This document shows, piece by piece, positions 19,901 through 27,484 of a stretch of 64,000 nucleotides of DNA. The stretch covers positions 106,419-170,418 of the forward strand of contig NZ_BJYR01000003.1 in NCBI RefSeq assembly GCF_007991615.1, given 5' to 3'. Both the position numbers and the translations under genes were made by a program. This DNA is from Novosphingobium sediminis (GTDB lineage: Bacteria; Pseudomonadota; Alphaproteobacteria; Sphingomonadales; Sphingomonadaceae). The notes beneath the pieces were generated by a model. It had not been told where the DNA came from, did no database searches, and saw only the letters and a list, made by a program, of their open reading frames with translations. Numbering within the stretch: position 1 is the first letter of the stretch; the number at the start of each line of letters is the position of its first letter.

Positions 19901-20410
19901 CACGACCTTGGCGTAGACGCCTGCACCGTCGCCCGGCTCGGCGTGTTCACCAAGGGCATCTGGCCGCGGCTCCCCACAGGCAAGCTCGCCTTCAACGACA
20001 ATCAGGTGAGCTTCCTGATGCGCACCGCCCCGAAAGGCGCAGACCTCAGTTCGGCCCTGCTGCTGTCACTCGACGATGTCTCCGCCTGCGACAACCAGTT
20101 CGAATACCACGTTGATGGCCGCGTCGCGGTCGCGGATCTGGTCGCTGCCGGTTCCTCTGTCCGCACCAGCGACAACCGCCTCGCGGAAACCTGGGGCCGC
20201 GCATTCTTCTCGGTCCTGAGCTTCGGCATCCTCAATACCGCCGACAGCAACCAGTCGACGCATTGCCTCAAGACGAACGGCATCAAGCGGGCGGTTGCCC
20301 ACAATCTCGTGCTGGGCACCGCGTTCTGCGAGGAAATGTGCAGCGACGACCACGGCATCGAGAACCACCTCGCGATGGGCGCCAAGAAAGCGTTCATGGC
20401 CCAGCCCTGA
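16991..20410 (+). CDS. DUF6519-like right-handed beta-helix protein of the eCIS cluster
   Basis: This 1,139-residue protein starts with a short helical region (HQQGRVLTDDDFNEASSIEAEELRR) that resembles DUF6519-type N-termini, followed by a beta domain. From about residue 490 on, NosD/pectate-lyase-like coils repeat: IHGCGPRSRIVAPEETG, IEIDNNIIEPLP, VLVRGNVIVGGMGNGITLGS, LVIEGNLIERNG, LRIHGNEVEQPLG. These indicate a long right-handed parallel beta-helix of the kind used by tailspikes. No classical tail fibre gene follows, so this protein is the best candidate for the surface-recognition or sleeve component. GGAG precedes the ATG. The fold is well supported; the function is inferred. Confidence 0.6.
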   Translation: MSTIDLSRQLGDQRKQYAGVRHQQGRVLTDDDFNEASSIEAEELRRTRIHAIGAYGAPGAGFLPAGFAVSGGKLDFTLTPGELYLGGLRLETNGGEHFLEQKDWLNFDKAAAPAAPAPGVKRTDLVWIEAWQQPVTAAEDSELFEVALGGPDTSARWRTMRRVHVLPGVTGSACPAAWAAALASFAPMGSIAPDMEMTTTATLTVGFTAPVSVGDLCSPPQPGGYLGAENQAIRVQMVDAGHYTWGYNNAAPLYRARISPKAGQNVLLTLLTQPRDAAHWPLKDMVVELLPWSAALPNGERVAEMAGHLCKVAVSYDPDSQTFEIDVPLLAAEGFANWTGRSDKGAFNDPADPDDDFLYVRVWDRGDDLASPAAIPVATSKLGNTGLSVAFNGGPLRPGDHWIIAARPAAPSAIVPWQLTLPSGAAPNGIRRYRAPLGLIEWTGLASGGATGVLIDDCRPPFLPLTRIRGCCTVTVGDGIESFGMFDTIAAAIASLPPSGGAVCVLPGTFREAVVIDGLHNITIHGCGPRSRIVAPEETGDKSVAITISESEDICIETLALEGGNGAVVAVRSGKAVRIADCLIQFRNQREDFSPWTAVYAEGEAIEIDNNIIEPLPNTLERVFHKRAAPDRAVDANAARGGIQLGGGSVNVLVRGNVIVGGMGNGITLGSIRRIDEENPDGSDIPDIDLEDPCAPCDPTDSSVPQDNGDGTVRFVSAGDLYEIEIAENVIARHGANGIAVVRFFGFSQNTGLELVTVHDLRITGNHITHCLRHAVAQPKSAMILFLGYGGISLALTTGLVIEGNLIERNGRDWLTPVCGVFVLVADGLAIERNVIRANGTPSDEPAEAAQEGIRAGIHVWLALTLNLPGTAKYGFAKSMVAEGTARMRPAAGQLRIHGNEVEQPLGRALFLLGAGPMAITDNRFLSEALSEKVTDPMARTVLVANFGVSREWTLGLLLAAVLKVTEAMGHDLGVDACTVARLGVFTKGIWPRLPTGKLAFNDNQVSFLMRTAPKGADLSSALLLSLDDVSACDNQFEYHVDGRVAVADLVAAGSSVRTSDNRLAETWGRAFFSVLSFGILNTADSNQSTHCLKTNGIKRAVAHNLVLGTAFCEEMCSDDHGIENHLAMGAKKAFMAQP

Positions 20411-20426
20411 TTTCCGGAGAACGACC

Positions 20427-21134
20427 ATGGCGCGTTTCAACGCCGAAAGCATGAAGGCCTTTTCGCAATCCGGTGTCCGCCACACCGCTGCCGATCAGCA
20501 GGCCGCGATCGACAGCGTATTCGGCCAGATCGCCCGGCTTGCCCCGCCGATGCTGCAATTGCAGCAGGCGTTGCTGAGCGGGCTCGCGCAGGCGCAGCGG
20601 CGTGAGGCGAAGCGGCTGGCAGGCACCGGCGGCGATGAAGCCGGGGCAGAACGCGCGCTTGAACGGGCCCGCCGCGCGCGCGATCTCCAGCAGGAGGTGG
20701 CAAGCTTCGCCCGGCTCGCGGGACAGCTTGCCGAGGGCCTTACCGAAAAGCCCCTCTTCCACGGCTACGTCCTCGATGCCGAGGGCGAGCCCGCCCCCGA
20801 CCACATCGTGCGCATCGTCGGCGACAGCGCGGCTGACCAGAACTACGCCCACGTCGGACGGCGCGAAGCGAAGACCGATGCCACCGGCTACTTTCGCTTC
20901 GAGTTCGATACCGTAAACGAGTACCGCATGATGCGGGTGACCGAACGCGAGACCTATTCGGCGGTCGGCGCGGCCCCTGCGCAAGATGCGGCAAGGTTCG
21001 ATGTCGAAGTGCTGGACCCGGAAGGCACCGTGGTGTTCCACGACCCCGCCCCGCCCAGTTTCAGCGGTCGCGGCGCCGAGTTCCGGTTCTACCCCTTGCT
21101 CGACCTGCGCGCGGCGGCGCATCGCTTCCGATGA
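20427..21134 (+). CDS. Coiled-coil protein with carboxypeptidase regulatory/TTR-like domain
   Basis: The product has 235 residues. Residues 15-105 are helical and Gln/Ala/Arg-rich (MLQLQQALLSGLAQAQRREAKR, then ALERARRARDLQQEVASFARL), probably coiled coil. Residues 110-200 resemble a carboxypeptidase-regulatory-like beta sandwich (FHGYVLDAEGEPAPDHIVRIV, TDATGYFRFEFDTV, FDVEVLDPEGTVVFHD). CGGAG lies upstream of the ATG at 20427. It is the last gene of the run of eCIS genes, 16 bp after the beta-helix gene, so a structural accessory role is likely. I recognise the domain but not a named family member. Confidence 0.55.
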   Translation: MARFNAESMKAFSQSGVRHTAADQQAAIDSVFGQIARLAPPMLQLQQALLSGLAQAQRREAKRLAGTGGDEAGAERALERARRARDLQQEVASFARLAGQLAEGLTEKPLFHGYVLDAEGEPAPDHIVRIVGDSAADQNYAHVGRREAKTDATGYFRFEFDTVNEYRMMRVTERETYSAVGAAPAQDAARFDVEVLDPEGTVVFHDPAPPSFSGRGAEFRFYPLLDLRAAAHRFR

Positions 21135-21188
21135 GGGCGTACGCTCGTCGTCGTTGCAGGAGCAAGGCTGCCTCGCTAGCCTCTGCCC

Positions 21189-24100
21189 ATGACACTTCGG
21201 CAGCTCCTCTTAGGCCTTGCCCTGCTCCCGATCTGCTCCACCACGGCAAACGCGCAGTTCTATCCGCGCGAAGCAATGGCGCCGGTCGAACTCAGCGCCC
21301 AGAAGCTCCCCGCCGATCGCACGGCGCCGACACCAGAGCAGCGCGCGCAGATCGAGGCGCTCGAAACGCAGGCCGGGGTCAATCGGCCCTGCAATGCGGC
21401 ATCCATGAAGGACTTGCTCCCGGCGCGCCGCGCATTGCTCGCCTTATACAAGAACACCTACGGACCGGCCCATCCTGCGACAGCTAGGCCGCTGTACTCG
21501 CTCCTCTGCCACTTCGCCTACAACACGAAGACCGATGCGGATCGGGCGGAGCGCAAGCAGATCATCGCCCGGCTTGTCGCCATTGGGCGTGACCGCAAGC
21601 AGCCGCAGATCCTTGCCGCAGCCTTGAGCGCGCGCGCATCGGTAGCGCTCGAACAGCCGGGCGCCGTGGACGCAATCGACGATGCCAAAGAAGCGCTCGC
21701 ACTATCGCGCCAGCTATTTGCGTCCAATCCCAAGATAATGGCGGATGCGACCGGCCTGCTTGCGTGGGCCTACGAGGGCGCAGCGAGACCGGTCGAAGCG
21801 GAACCCCTGCGCGAGGAGGCAATCACCTGGCTCCGGTCAGGCCCGCAAAGCGATCCATTCGTGCTCGTCGAAGCCTACGGGTGGCTCGCTGACAATCTGA
21901 TCCGGCAGATGCGCAGTGCTGACGCCAAGGTCTGGTATGACCGTGAGTTCGATGTGCTCGAGGCCGCAGTGCCGGGCGCCGATGTCAATGGGCTCGAGAG
22001 GATCTCGCTTTACGGACAGCGCTTCGGCTGGATCAATCCGGACCGCGCCGAAGCGCTGTTTCGCAAGGTGCTCGCGCAGCAGGAACGCCAACCGGGAAGC
22101 ACCGACTCGAAGAACTGGATGACCTTGTGGAACCTTGGCAAAACAGCCCGACTGCGCGGCGCCATCGACGCGGCGATCGCCTATCAGCGCAGGGTCATTG
22201 CCGCGATCGGCCCAGGTCCGGACGGAGATTTTGTCAACAAGCTTGCGCAGATGCTGTCCCAGCGAAAGGAGACAGCCGCCGGAGCCAGCCCAATCTTCAG
22301 CAAGGCGCTGTCCGCTCATCCCGATGATCCAGCGATCATCGAGGACTATGCGAACAACCTCTGGACCCTTGGCAAGTTCGAGGAAGTGCTGCCGCTGCGC
22401 CGACGCTCGATCGAGATCGCCAATGCACGTTTCGGCCCAGCACACCGCGAGACATTGCGCCTCACACAGAACCTCGCCGTCGCGCTCTGGATGAACCAGC
22501 GCCCCGCTGAAGCGCTGCCCTATTACGAGGCCGTGCTGGCTGGCTACCGCTCCGAATTTTCCGCGATCCCTGAGGCGGCCAATGCGGCCTATCGTCAGGA
22601 ACTCTCGGGCTTTGTCAGCACCAAGGCGAGCGAGCTGCTCAAGCTCTACTGGGCCGTGCGCGGAAAGGCAGAGAGCCCATCCGATGCCGCCGCGCGCGCC
22701 AAAGGCTTTGCGGCTGCCCAGTTGGCGCATCCGTCCGTCTCCGCCGCCGCCATTGGTGAAACGGCAGCGCGCGTCCTTGCCGAACGGTCGGGCAAGGCAG
22801 CGGCGTTTGCGCGCTGGGTCAAGGCCCGCGATGCGGTCATGTCGCTAGACAAGTCCATCAGTGATGCGGCGCAGCGCGGCACTGCTGCCGATGCCGAGCG
22901 GACCGCATTGCTCGCCCGCCGCCCCGCCGTCAGCGCCGAACTCGAGGCAGCCGGCGCGGCCCTGCGTAGCGAACTCCCGCAAGTGTTTGCAATGCTCCGA
23001 CCGGAGCCGGTGCCGCTCGGTGAAGTGACGGGTCGCAGCGGCTTGCTTCATCCCGACGAGGCCCTTGTCCTGCTCTATCCCGGCATGCCGAAATATGGCG
23101 CTCAGATGAGCCGGGGCTTGGTGTTTGCCGTCACGCGCGAAGGCTCGGCATGGAGCGAGATCGCCCTCGACGGGATCGATCTCGCCACGATGGTCAGCGA
23201 TCTCCACAGCCAGTTGGGCCACCCGCGCAATTCCGGCATTACGATCCTCGAACCCGGTGAGAACACCTCCGGCCTGCTGCGCTATGACCGCGCCGCCGCC
23301 CATCGGCTTTACCGGGCCCTGTTCGGCGATCCGGCGGTGGCAGCGCTGCTGGCAGGCAAGCGGCGGTGGACGCTGGTGCCCGAGGGCCCACTGCTTTCGC
23401 TCAACTTTGCCGCGCTTGTCGCTGCGCCGCCGCCCGGCGGGCCGAACGGAGACTTCGATCCGGGGGCCCTGCGCGCGACCCGCTGGCTCGGGCTGGACAA
23501 AGTGCTGGCCGTGATGCCTTCGGTCGATGCAGTGCGCCTTGCCCGCAAGGGACCAGCGGCGGCGGCTGCAGCGGCGGCCGGGGGCTTCTTCGGGATGGGC
23601 GATCCGGCGTTTCGCGGCGTGAGCGACCCGCCCGGTCAGCCGCTCCCCGGCACGCGCCGCGGCCTGCCGGATGCAGCAACCAGCGCGCAGCTTGCCCGCC
23701 AGCCATTGAGCCACAGCGGCGTGGCCGATCCGGCCATGCTCGCAAAGCTCCCGCGCCTCGATTTCAGCGCCGCCGAGGTAACCGCTGTGGCAAGCGAGCT
23801 GCACGCCCCGGCAGACCGCCTTCGCCTCCAGCTTGCCGCCACGCAGCGCGCGCTCGAACAAAGCAGCGCCGATGGCACGCTCGGCAAGAGCGGCCTCGTG
23901 CTGTTCTCCACCCACGCCCTTATCAGCGGCAGCTTCGAGGGCTCGCTTGCCGAACCGGCGCTGGCTTTGACACCCGGTCCGGCCCTGCTGAAGGGTATTG
24001 CCGATCCTCATGACGACGGCCTGCTCACCGCGTCCGAAGTCGCGCAGCTTCAGTTCAATTCCGCGCTGGTGATCCTATCAGCCTGCAACACCGCTTCGGG

Positions 24101-24377
24101 AGCGGAAGGCGGCGACGGGTTTAGCGGCCTCACCCGCGCGTTTCTGCTGGCAGGTGCGCGTTCGGTGCTGGCAACCTATTCGCCGGTCGTTGACGAGGTC
24201 GGGGCGCAGCTCACCACTGCCGCCATTGCGGGATACGCCACCCGTCACGGCGATATTGCCGAGGCCTTGCGAGCGGCGATGCGGACGGTGGCTGCCGATC
24301 CGGCGCTTGATGAACGCGGGGAGTCGATGGCGCATCCGGCAGCTTGGGCGGTTTACGTCGCAGTCGATCCCAACTGA
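21189..24377 (+). CDS. Secreted TPR-CHAT domain protein (caspase-fold peptidase candidate)
   Basis: This 1,062-residue protein begins with a signal peptide (LLLGLALLPICSTTANAQ), so it is probably exported. Residues about 60-480 are helical repeats of TPR type (WNLGKTARLRGAIDAAIAYQR, NLAVALWMNQRPAEALPYYEAVL). The C-terminal 350 residues are a CHAT domain: His909 in FSTHALI and Cys966 in ILSACNTASGAEG form the expected catalytic dyad. The segment FLLAGARSVLATYSPV and the AHPAAWAVYVA ending are typical. It lies 54 bp after the eCIS genes in the same orientation. CHAT proteins are caspase-like; some are proteases, but no substrate is visible here. Confidence 0.85.
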   Translation: MTLRQLLLGLALLPICSTTANAQFYPREAMAPVELSAQKLPADRTAPTPEQRAQIEALETQAGVNRPCNAASMKDLLPARRALLALYKNTYGPAHPATARPLYSLLCHFAYNTKTDADRAERKQIIARLVAIGRDRKQPQILAAALSARASVALEQPGAVDAIDDAKEALALSRQLFASNPKIMADATGLLAWAYEGAARPVEAEPLREEAITWLRSGPQSDPFVLVEAYGWLADNLIRQMRSADAKVWYDREFDVLEAAVPGADVNGLERISLYGQRFGWINPDRAEALFRKVLAQQERQPGSTDSKNWMTLWNLGKTARLRGAIDAAIAYQRRVIAAIGPGPDGDFVNKLAQMLSQRKETAAGASPIFSKALSAHPDDPAIIEDYANNLWTLGKFEEVLPLRRRSIEIANARFGPAHRETLRLTQNLAVALWMNQRPAEALPYYEAVLAGYRSEFSAIPEAANAAYRQELSGFVSTKASELLKLYWAVRGKAESPSDAAARAKGFAAAQLAHPSVSAAAIGETAARVLAERSGKAAAFARWVKARDAVMSLDKSISDAAQRGTAADAERTALLARRPAVSAELEAAGAALRSELPQVFAMLRPEPVPLGEVTGRSGLLHPDEALVLLYPGMPKYGAQMSRGLVFAVTREGSAWSEIALDGIDLATMVSDLHSQLGHPRNSGITILEPGENTSGLLRYDRAAAHRLYRALFGDPAVAALLAGKRRWTLVPEGPLLSLNFAALVAAPPPGGPNGDFDPGALRATRWLGLDKVLAVMPSVDAVRLARKGPAAAAAAAAGGFFGMGDPAFRGVSDPPGQPLPGTRRGLPDAATSAQLARQPLSHSGVADPAMLAKLPRLDFSAAEVTAVASELHAPADRLRLQLAATQRALEQSSADGTLGKSGLVLFSTHALISGSFEGSLAEPALALTPGPALLKGIADPHDDGLLTASEVAQLQFNSALVILSACNTASGAEGGDGFSGLTRAFLLAGARSVLATYSPVVDEVGAQLTTAAIAGYATRHGDIAEALRAAMRTVAADPALDERGESMAHPAAWAVYVAVDPN

Positions 24378-24395
24378 GCGCGCAGAGTTTGGGCG

Positions 24396-25343
24396 TCAGC
24401 GGCCCAGGCTGCGCATTCCGGGCAGATTGCCGGGCGCACAGATCCATTCCCCGCCAGACTTTCGCGGACTGGTCTCAATCCGCGAGCGCCCTTTGGCCTT
24501 TGCCAGCAGCAGGGCCAGTTCGGCGTGTTTCAAGGTGTTGTCGGCCGATTGGGAAATGTGGGCAATGCCCACGCTTGTCGAGACGGGGAACTTTCCGCCC
24601 AGCGCCGCGCGACCGGCCTCGCCGAACGCTTCGACGATGGGCATGCAGGCCGCCGCCGCCTCCTCGGGCAGAAGATCGGGCATGATAAGGCCGAAACGCC
24701 CACCCGATACGCGCGAAATGATGTCGGCGCTGCGGGTTACCGTGCGCAGCAGCTCGGCAAAGGCGATGAGCAGGCCGTCACCCGCAGCCTGCCCGAAGCG
24801 CATGTTGAGCTTCATGAAATGATCGATATCGAACAGCGCCAGCGCAGCCTGTTGCGGCCGGGCCACCAGATGCTCGAGCATGGCGACAAAGGCGATGCGG
24901 TTGGTCAGACGGGTCAGCGGGTCGGTCAATTCGGCTGCGAACAAACGCTCTTCCAGCGACTTGCGCTTGGTGATGCAGCGCATGACGACGAGCACGCCAT
25001 AAGTCTCGCCCGCAGCATCGGCCATCGGGCTCATCTGGAACTCATACCATTGCCCCTCACGCGCCGTGTGCCGCACGGGAAGTTCCAGCCAATCGCCGCT
25101 GCCTTGCCCCGCTATCGCCGCCGCGTGTTCAGCCTCTATCAGCGCGCCGTGATCCGAATGGACAAGATCGCGCAGATGGGGTCCGATCAACATCGTCGGC
25201 AGGGTCAGCCCAAGCCGTTCGAACGCAGGCGAAGCAGCAAGCACGAAGCCGCGCCGATCCGTCTTGAGGATGATATCCTTCGAATGGTTGGCAAGCAGGC
25301 CATAGACCGCTGAACGCTCGGTAACCGTGAACTCGACCCGCAT
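24396..25343 (-). CDS. PAS-GGDEF protein with degenerate active site
   Basis: About 315 residues. An N-terminal PAS domain (KTDRRGFVLAASPAFERLGL) is followed by a GGDEF domain with DPLTRLTNRIAF and the metal-site DIDHFMKLN. The signature motif reads RVSGGRFGLIMP, so SGGRF replaces GGDEF and both acidic active-site residues are gone. Diguanylate cyclase activity is therefore unlikely; a regulatory or ligand-binding role is more plausible. The ATG at 25343 is preferred over a GTG nine codons upstream because AGGGGG sits 10-15 bases before it. The gene converges with the CHAT gene. The only other c-di-GMP-related protein in view, the PilZ-XRE regulator, is the next gene upstream on the same strand. 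Confidence 0.85.
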   Translation of the reverse strand: MRVEFTVTERSAVYGLLANHSKDIILKTDRRGFVLAASPAFERLGLTLPTMLIGPHLRDLVHSDHGALIEAEHAAAIAGQGSGDWLELPVRHTAREGQWYEFQMSPMADAAGETYGVLVVMRCITKRKSLEERLFAAELTDPLTRLTNRIAFVAMLEHLVARPQQAALALFDIDHFMKLNMRFGQAAGDGLLIAFAELLRTVTRSADIISRVSGGRFGLIMPDLLPEEAAAACMPIVEAFGEAGRAALGGKFPVSTSVGIAHISQSADNTLKHAELALLLAKAKGRSRIETSPRKSGGEWICAPGNLPGMRSLGR

Positions 25344-25438
25344 GTACCCGTTGCCCCCTGAGGACCGCACATCTGCTCAGCCAGCCAAGTGCCCCCTGGC
25401 TTTTCCTGACCATCAATTGCCAGCCGCCACGACAGAAG

Positions 25439-25490
25439 CCTTGTCGACAAGGCCCGCCGAAGTTAGTCGAGTTAGTTAACCTGACTAAAA
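25439..25490. promoter_or_regulatory. Palindromes upstream of the degenerate GGDEF gene
   Basis: CCTTGTCGACAAGG (25439-25452) is a perfect 14-base palindrome, and the following stretch contains repeated TTAGT/ACTAA half-sites around 25462-25488. They lie about 100-150 bases upstream of the PAS-GGDEF start and downstream of the PilZ-XRE gene, in an A/T-richer 240-base spacer. They may be regulator binding sites; the binding protein is unknown. Confidence 0.35.
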
Positions 25491-25582
25491 TAACCGCTGT
25501 ATTTCAATATGATAGCGGCAAATTCCAGCGGTGAGAAGTGGTTAATTTGCGGCAAATTGATCTGGAACGGATCTGTCCGGGC

Positions 25583-26233
25583 TTAAAGCTCGATGATGAC
25601 CTTTACGCGGGCCGGATCGATCCCGAACGCCTTGGCAACGACGCTGCGCGCCTGATCCAGTGCCTTGGCGAGAGCATCGGTGTCGCGCCCGGTCCTGAGT
25701 TCGTTCTCATCCACACCAAGCAGCTTGGCGAGCGCCGCGATGCGCTCCGGGGTCGGCCGGGCCTTGCCCTGTTCCCATGCCCAGACGGTGGGTTTGCTGA
25801 CATTCACAAGGCCCGCCAGCGCCTCCAGCGTCAGACCCTGCTCCTTGCGCAATTTGGCAAGCCTGGCCGGAAGGCTGTCCTCGGCAGGACCAGTCGCCGG
25901 GACGGCCTTTGGCTCGGAGAAAAGCTCCAGCGCGCCGAGCGCACCCACCGGAAGCGCAGCATCGAACCGGCAGCCATAGAAGTTCTCGCTCATCCAGACG
26001 ACCCGGGCGGCGGCACTGCCCACCTGCGGCAGGTCAAGCTCGACAAGTTCGCCCTCGATGAGGGCAATCGGGCTTTCGATGAGGAGACCAGTGGCAGAGA
26101 CATTGTGGATCATCACGCGCGCGGTCTGGCCGCCAGCAGTGGTGCCTTCCGCTTCGAGCCGCAATTTGCGCCGCGGGGCACGCGGGTGCTGCGGATCAAC
26201 CGGGTGGTCTTCGAAATGGGCAGGAATCGGCAT
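25583..26233 (-). CDS. PilZ-XRE fusion transcriptional regulator
   Basis: A protein of about 216 residues. The N-terminal half is a PilZ domain: RAPRRKLRL supplies the RxxxR c-di-GMP contact and NVSATGLLIE the (D/N)xSxxG motif, followed by VVWMSENFYGCRF. The C-terminal half is an XRE/Cro helix-turn-helix (RLAKLRKEQGLTLEALAGL, then NVSKPTVWAWEQGKARP). A PilZ receptor joined directly to a DNA-binding domain suggests transcription controlled by c-di-GMP. The start is uncertain: a GTG at 26254 would extend it by seven codons. The ATG at 26233 is chosen because a perfect inverted repeat sits between the two, which looks like an operator rather than coding sequence. Confidence 0.8.
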   Translation of the reverse strand: MPIPAHFEDHPVDPQHPRAPRRKLRLEAEGTTAGGQTARVMIHNVSATGLLIESPIALIEGELVELDLPQVGSAAARVVWMSENFYGCRFDAALPVGALGALELFSEPKAVPATGPAEDSLPARLAKLRKEQGLTLEALAGLVNVSKPTVWAWEQGKARPTPERIAALAKLLGVDENELRTGRDTDALAKALDQARSVVAKAFGIDPARVKVIIEL

Positions 26234-26236
26234 GAC

Positions 26237-26257
26237 GGCGTGAACTCTCTTCACGCC
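26237..26257. promoter_or_regulatory. Inverted repeat at the start of the PilZ-XRE gene
   Basis: GGCGTGAA-CTCTC-TTCACGCC is a perfect 8-base inverted repeat with a 5-base spacer, ending 3 bases before the ATG at 26233. XRE regulators commonly bind such sites, so autoregulation of the PilZ-XRE gene is the simplest guess. Confidence 0.45.
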
Positions 26258-26373
26258 AAGAAGCGGGCAGGAGCGGTTAAGATCAGGTTATCAGGGCCTT
26301 GCCTTGAGCCGCGGAGAGCAATTCTTCGGGTGGAGCGCGATATGCTCAGCAGCCTGGGCTCTGCCGCTCCGCG

Positions 26374-27432
26374 CTAGCTCCCGAATGCCGAGCGCAAGTC
26401 TGCCTTCCACGCCGCGGTGAACGCACGCGAAACCCGCGCCTCGGGCACGAAGATATCGAAGCCATGCCATGCGCCCGGTGTCACATGCAGGTTCGTCTTT
26501 ACGCCAGCCGCGATCAGGCGCCGGCTGAATGCGATATCTTCGTCCGCGAACAGATCGAGCGTGCCGACGCCGATGAAGGTGGGAGGAAGTCCCGCCAGAT
26601 TGCGTTCCCGCGCCGGAACACTGCCGCGAGGCACCTTCTCAGAACCAGCCGGCGCCCCCAGAAACGAAGACCAGCCGAACCGGTTTTCTTCTGCCGTCCA
26701 GCCGATCCTGCCGATCTGCGGCGGCACCGCGCGCATCGATCCGGTGCGATCATCGAGCATGGGGTAGATCAGCACGATCTGGCACAGCGGCACTTTCCCT
26801 CGATCACGCGCCATCAGGGCCACCATTGCTGCAAGCCCGCCTCCGGCGCTTTCGCCGATGATAGCGATGCGCGCAGGATCGATGCCAAGGCTCTGCGCAT
26901 TGGCCGCCATCCATTCGAGCGCCGCGTAGTTATCAAGCACAGGCCCCGGGAACGGCGTTTCAGGAGACAATCGGTAGTCGACGTTGACGACGACGGCGCC
27001 GAACTCCGCTGCGAGCGATTGGCAAAACGCGGTGAGATGGCGCGCGCGCCCCGATATCATGCCGCCGCCGTGGATGTGGAGGATCGCAGGACGCAGCCGG
27101 GCAGACGGTCCAGGCGATATCAGTTCGATCGGCACCGGCGGCGCGCCGGCAGGCCCCGGAATGGTCTTTTGCACGACCTCGGGCGCAGGCAGCAGCGGCG
27201 GCGTCACCCACCCGGCCCGAATGGCCGGCAGCGCCTCGCGCGTCATCGGCGGGAAGCCCCTCTCCATCAGCATACGTGCGGCCGGGAGCAGTTCCGGATC
27301 GACCAGCGCCAGTGGATCAGGGGCCGCCATCTTCGCGCCAAGCACGATGGCCTGACGAGCCGCGACGGGAACGAGCGCAACCGCGCCGATGCCGAGCACA
27401 ATGCGGTGCAGATCGCGGCGGCTCAGCTTCAA
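26374..27432 (-). CDS. Alpha/beta hydrolase of the hormone-sensitive lipase family, Tat-type leader
   Basis: The product has 352 residues. The oxyanion-hole motif HGGGMISG and the nucleophile motif GESAGGG with a following YRLSPETPFPGPV place it in the bacterial HSL (family IV) esterases. A C-terminal catalytic His is expected in the GAWHGFDIF segment. The N-terminus (SRRDLHRIVLGIGAVALVPVA) looks like a twin-arginine or uncleaved export signal. The start codon is TTG at 27432, supported by GGAG six bases before it. It probably hydrolyses short-chain or aromatic esters in the periplasm; the substrate is not evident. The next gene upstream on the same strand is an enoyl-CoA hydratase. Confidence 0.82.
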   Translation of the reverse strand: MKLSRRDLHRIVLGIGAVALVPVAARQAIVLGAKMAAPDPLALVDPELLPAARMLMERGFPPMTREALPAIRAGWVTPPLLPAPEVVQKTIPGPAGAPPVPIELISPGPSARLRPAILHIHGGGMISGRARHLTAFCQSLAAEFGAVVVNVDYRLSPETPFPGPVLDNYAALEWMAANAQSLGIDPARIAIIGESAGGGLAAMVALMARDRGKVPLCQIVLIYPMLDDRTGSMRAVPPQIGRIGWTAEENRFGWSSFLGAPAGSEKVPRGSVPARERNLAGLPPTFIGVGTLDLFADEDIAFSRRLIAAGVKTNLHVTPGAWHGFDIFVPEARVSRAFTAAWKADLRSAFGS

Positions 27433-27484
27433 GTCGATCTCCGTCCCAAGCAGCCTGCCGACCGCGCATTCATCTCACCACACG

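Noticed and set aside
18329..19903. 524-residue minus-strand open frame
   Set aside because: Antisense to the beta-helix protein whose repeats are clear in the plus frame.
1..21134. Prophage or type VI secretion interpretation of the tail-like genes
   Set aside because: No capsid, terminase, lysis or Tss genes are present; DUF4157 and the adaptor/hub order fit an extracellular injection system better.
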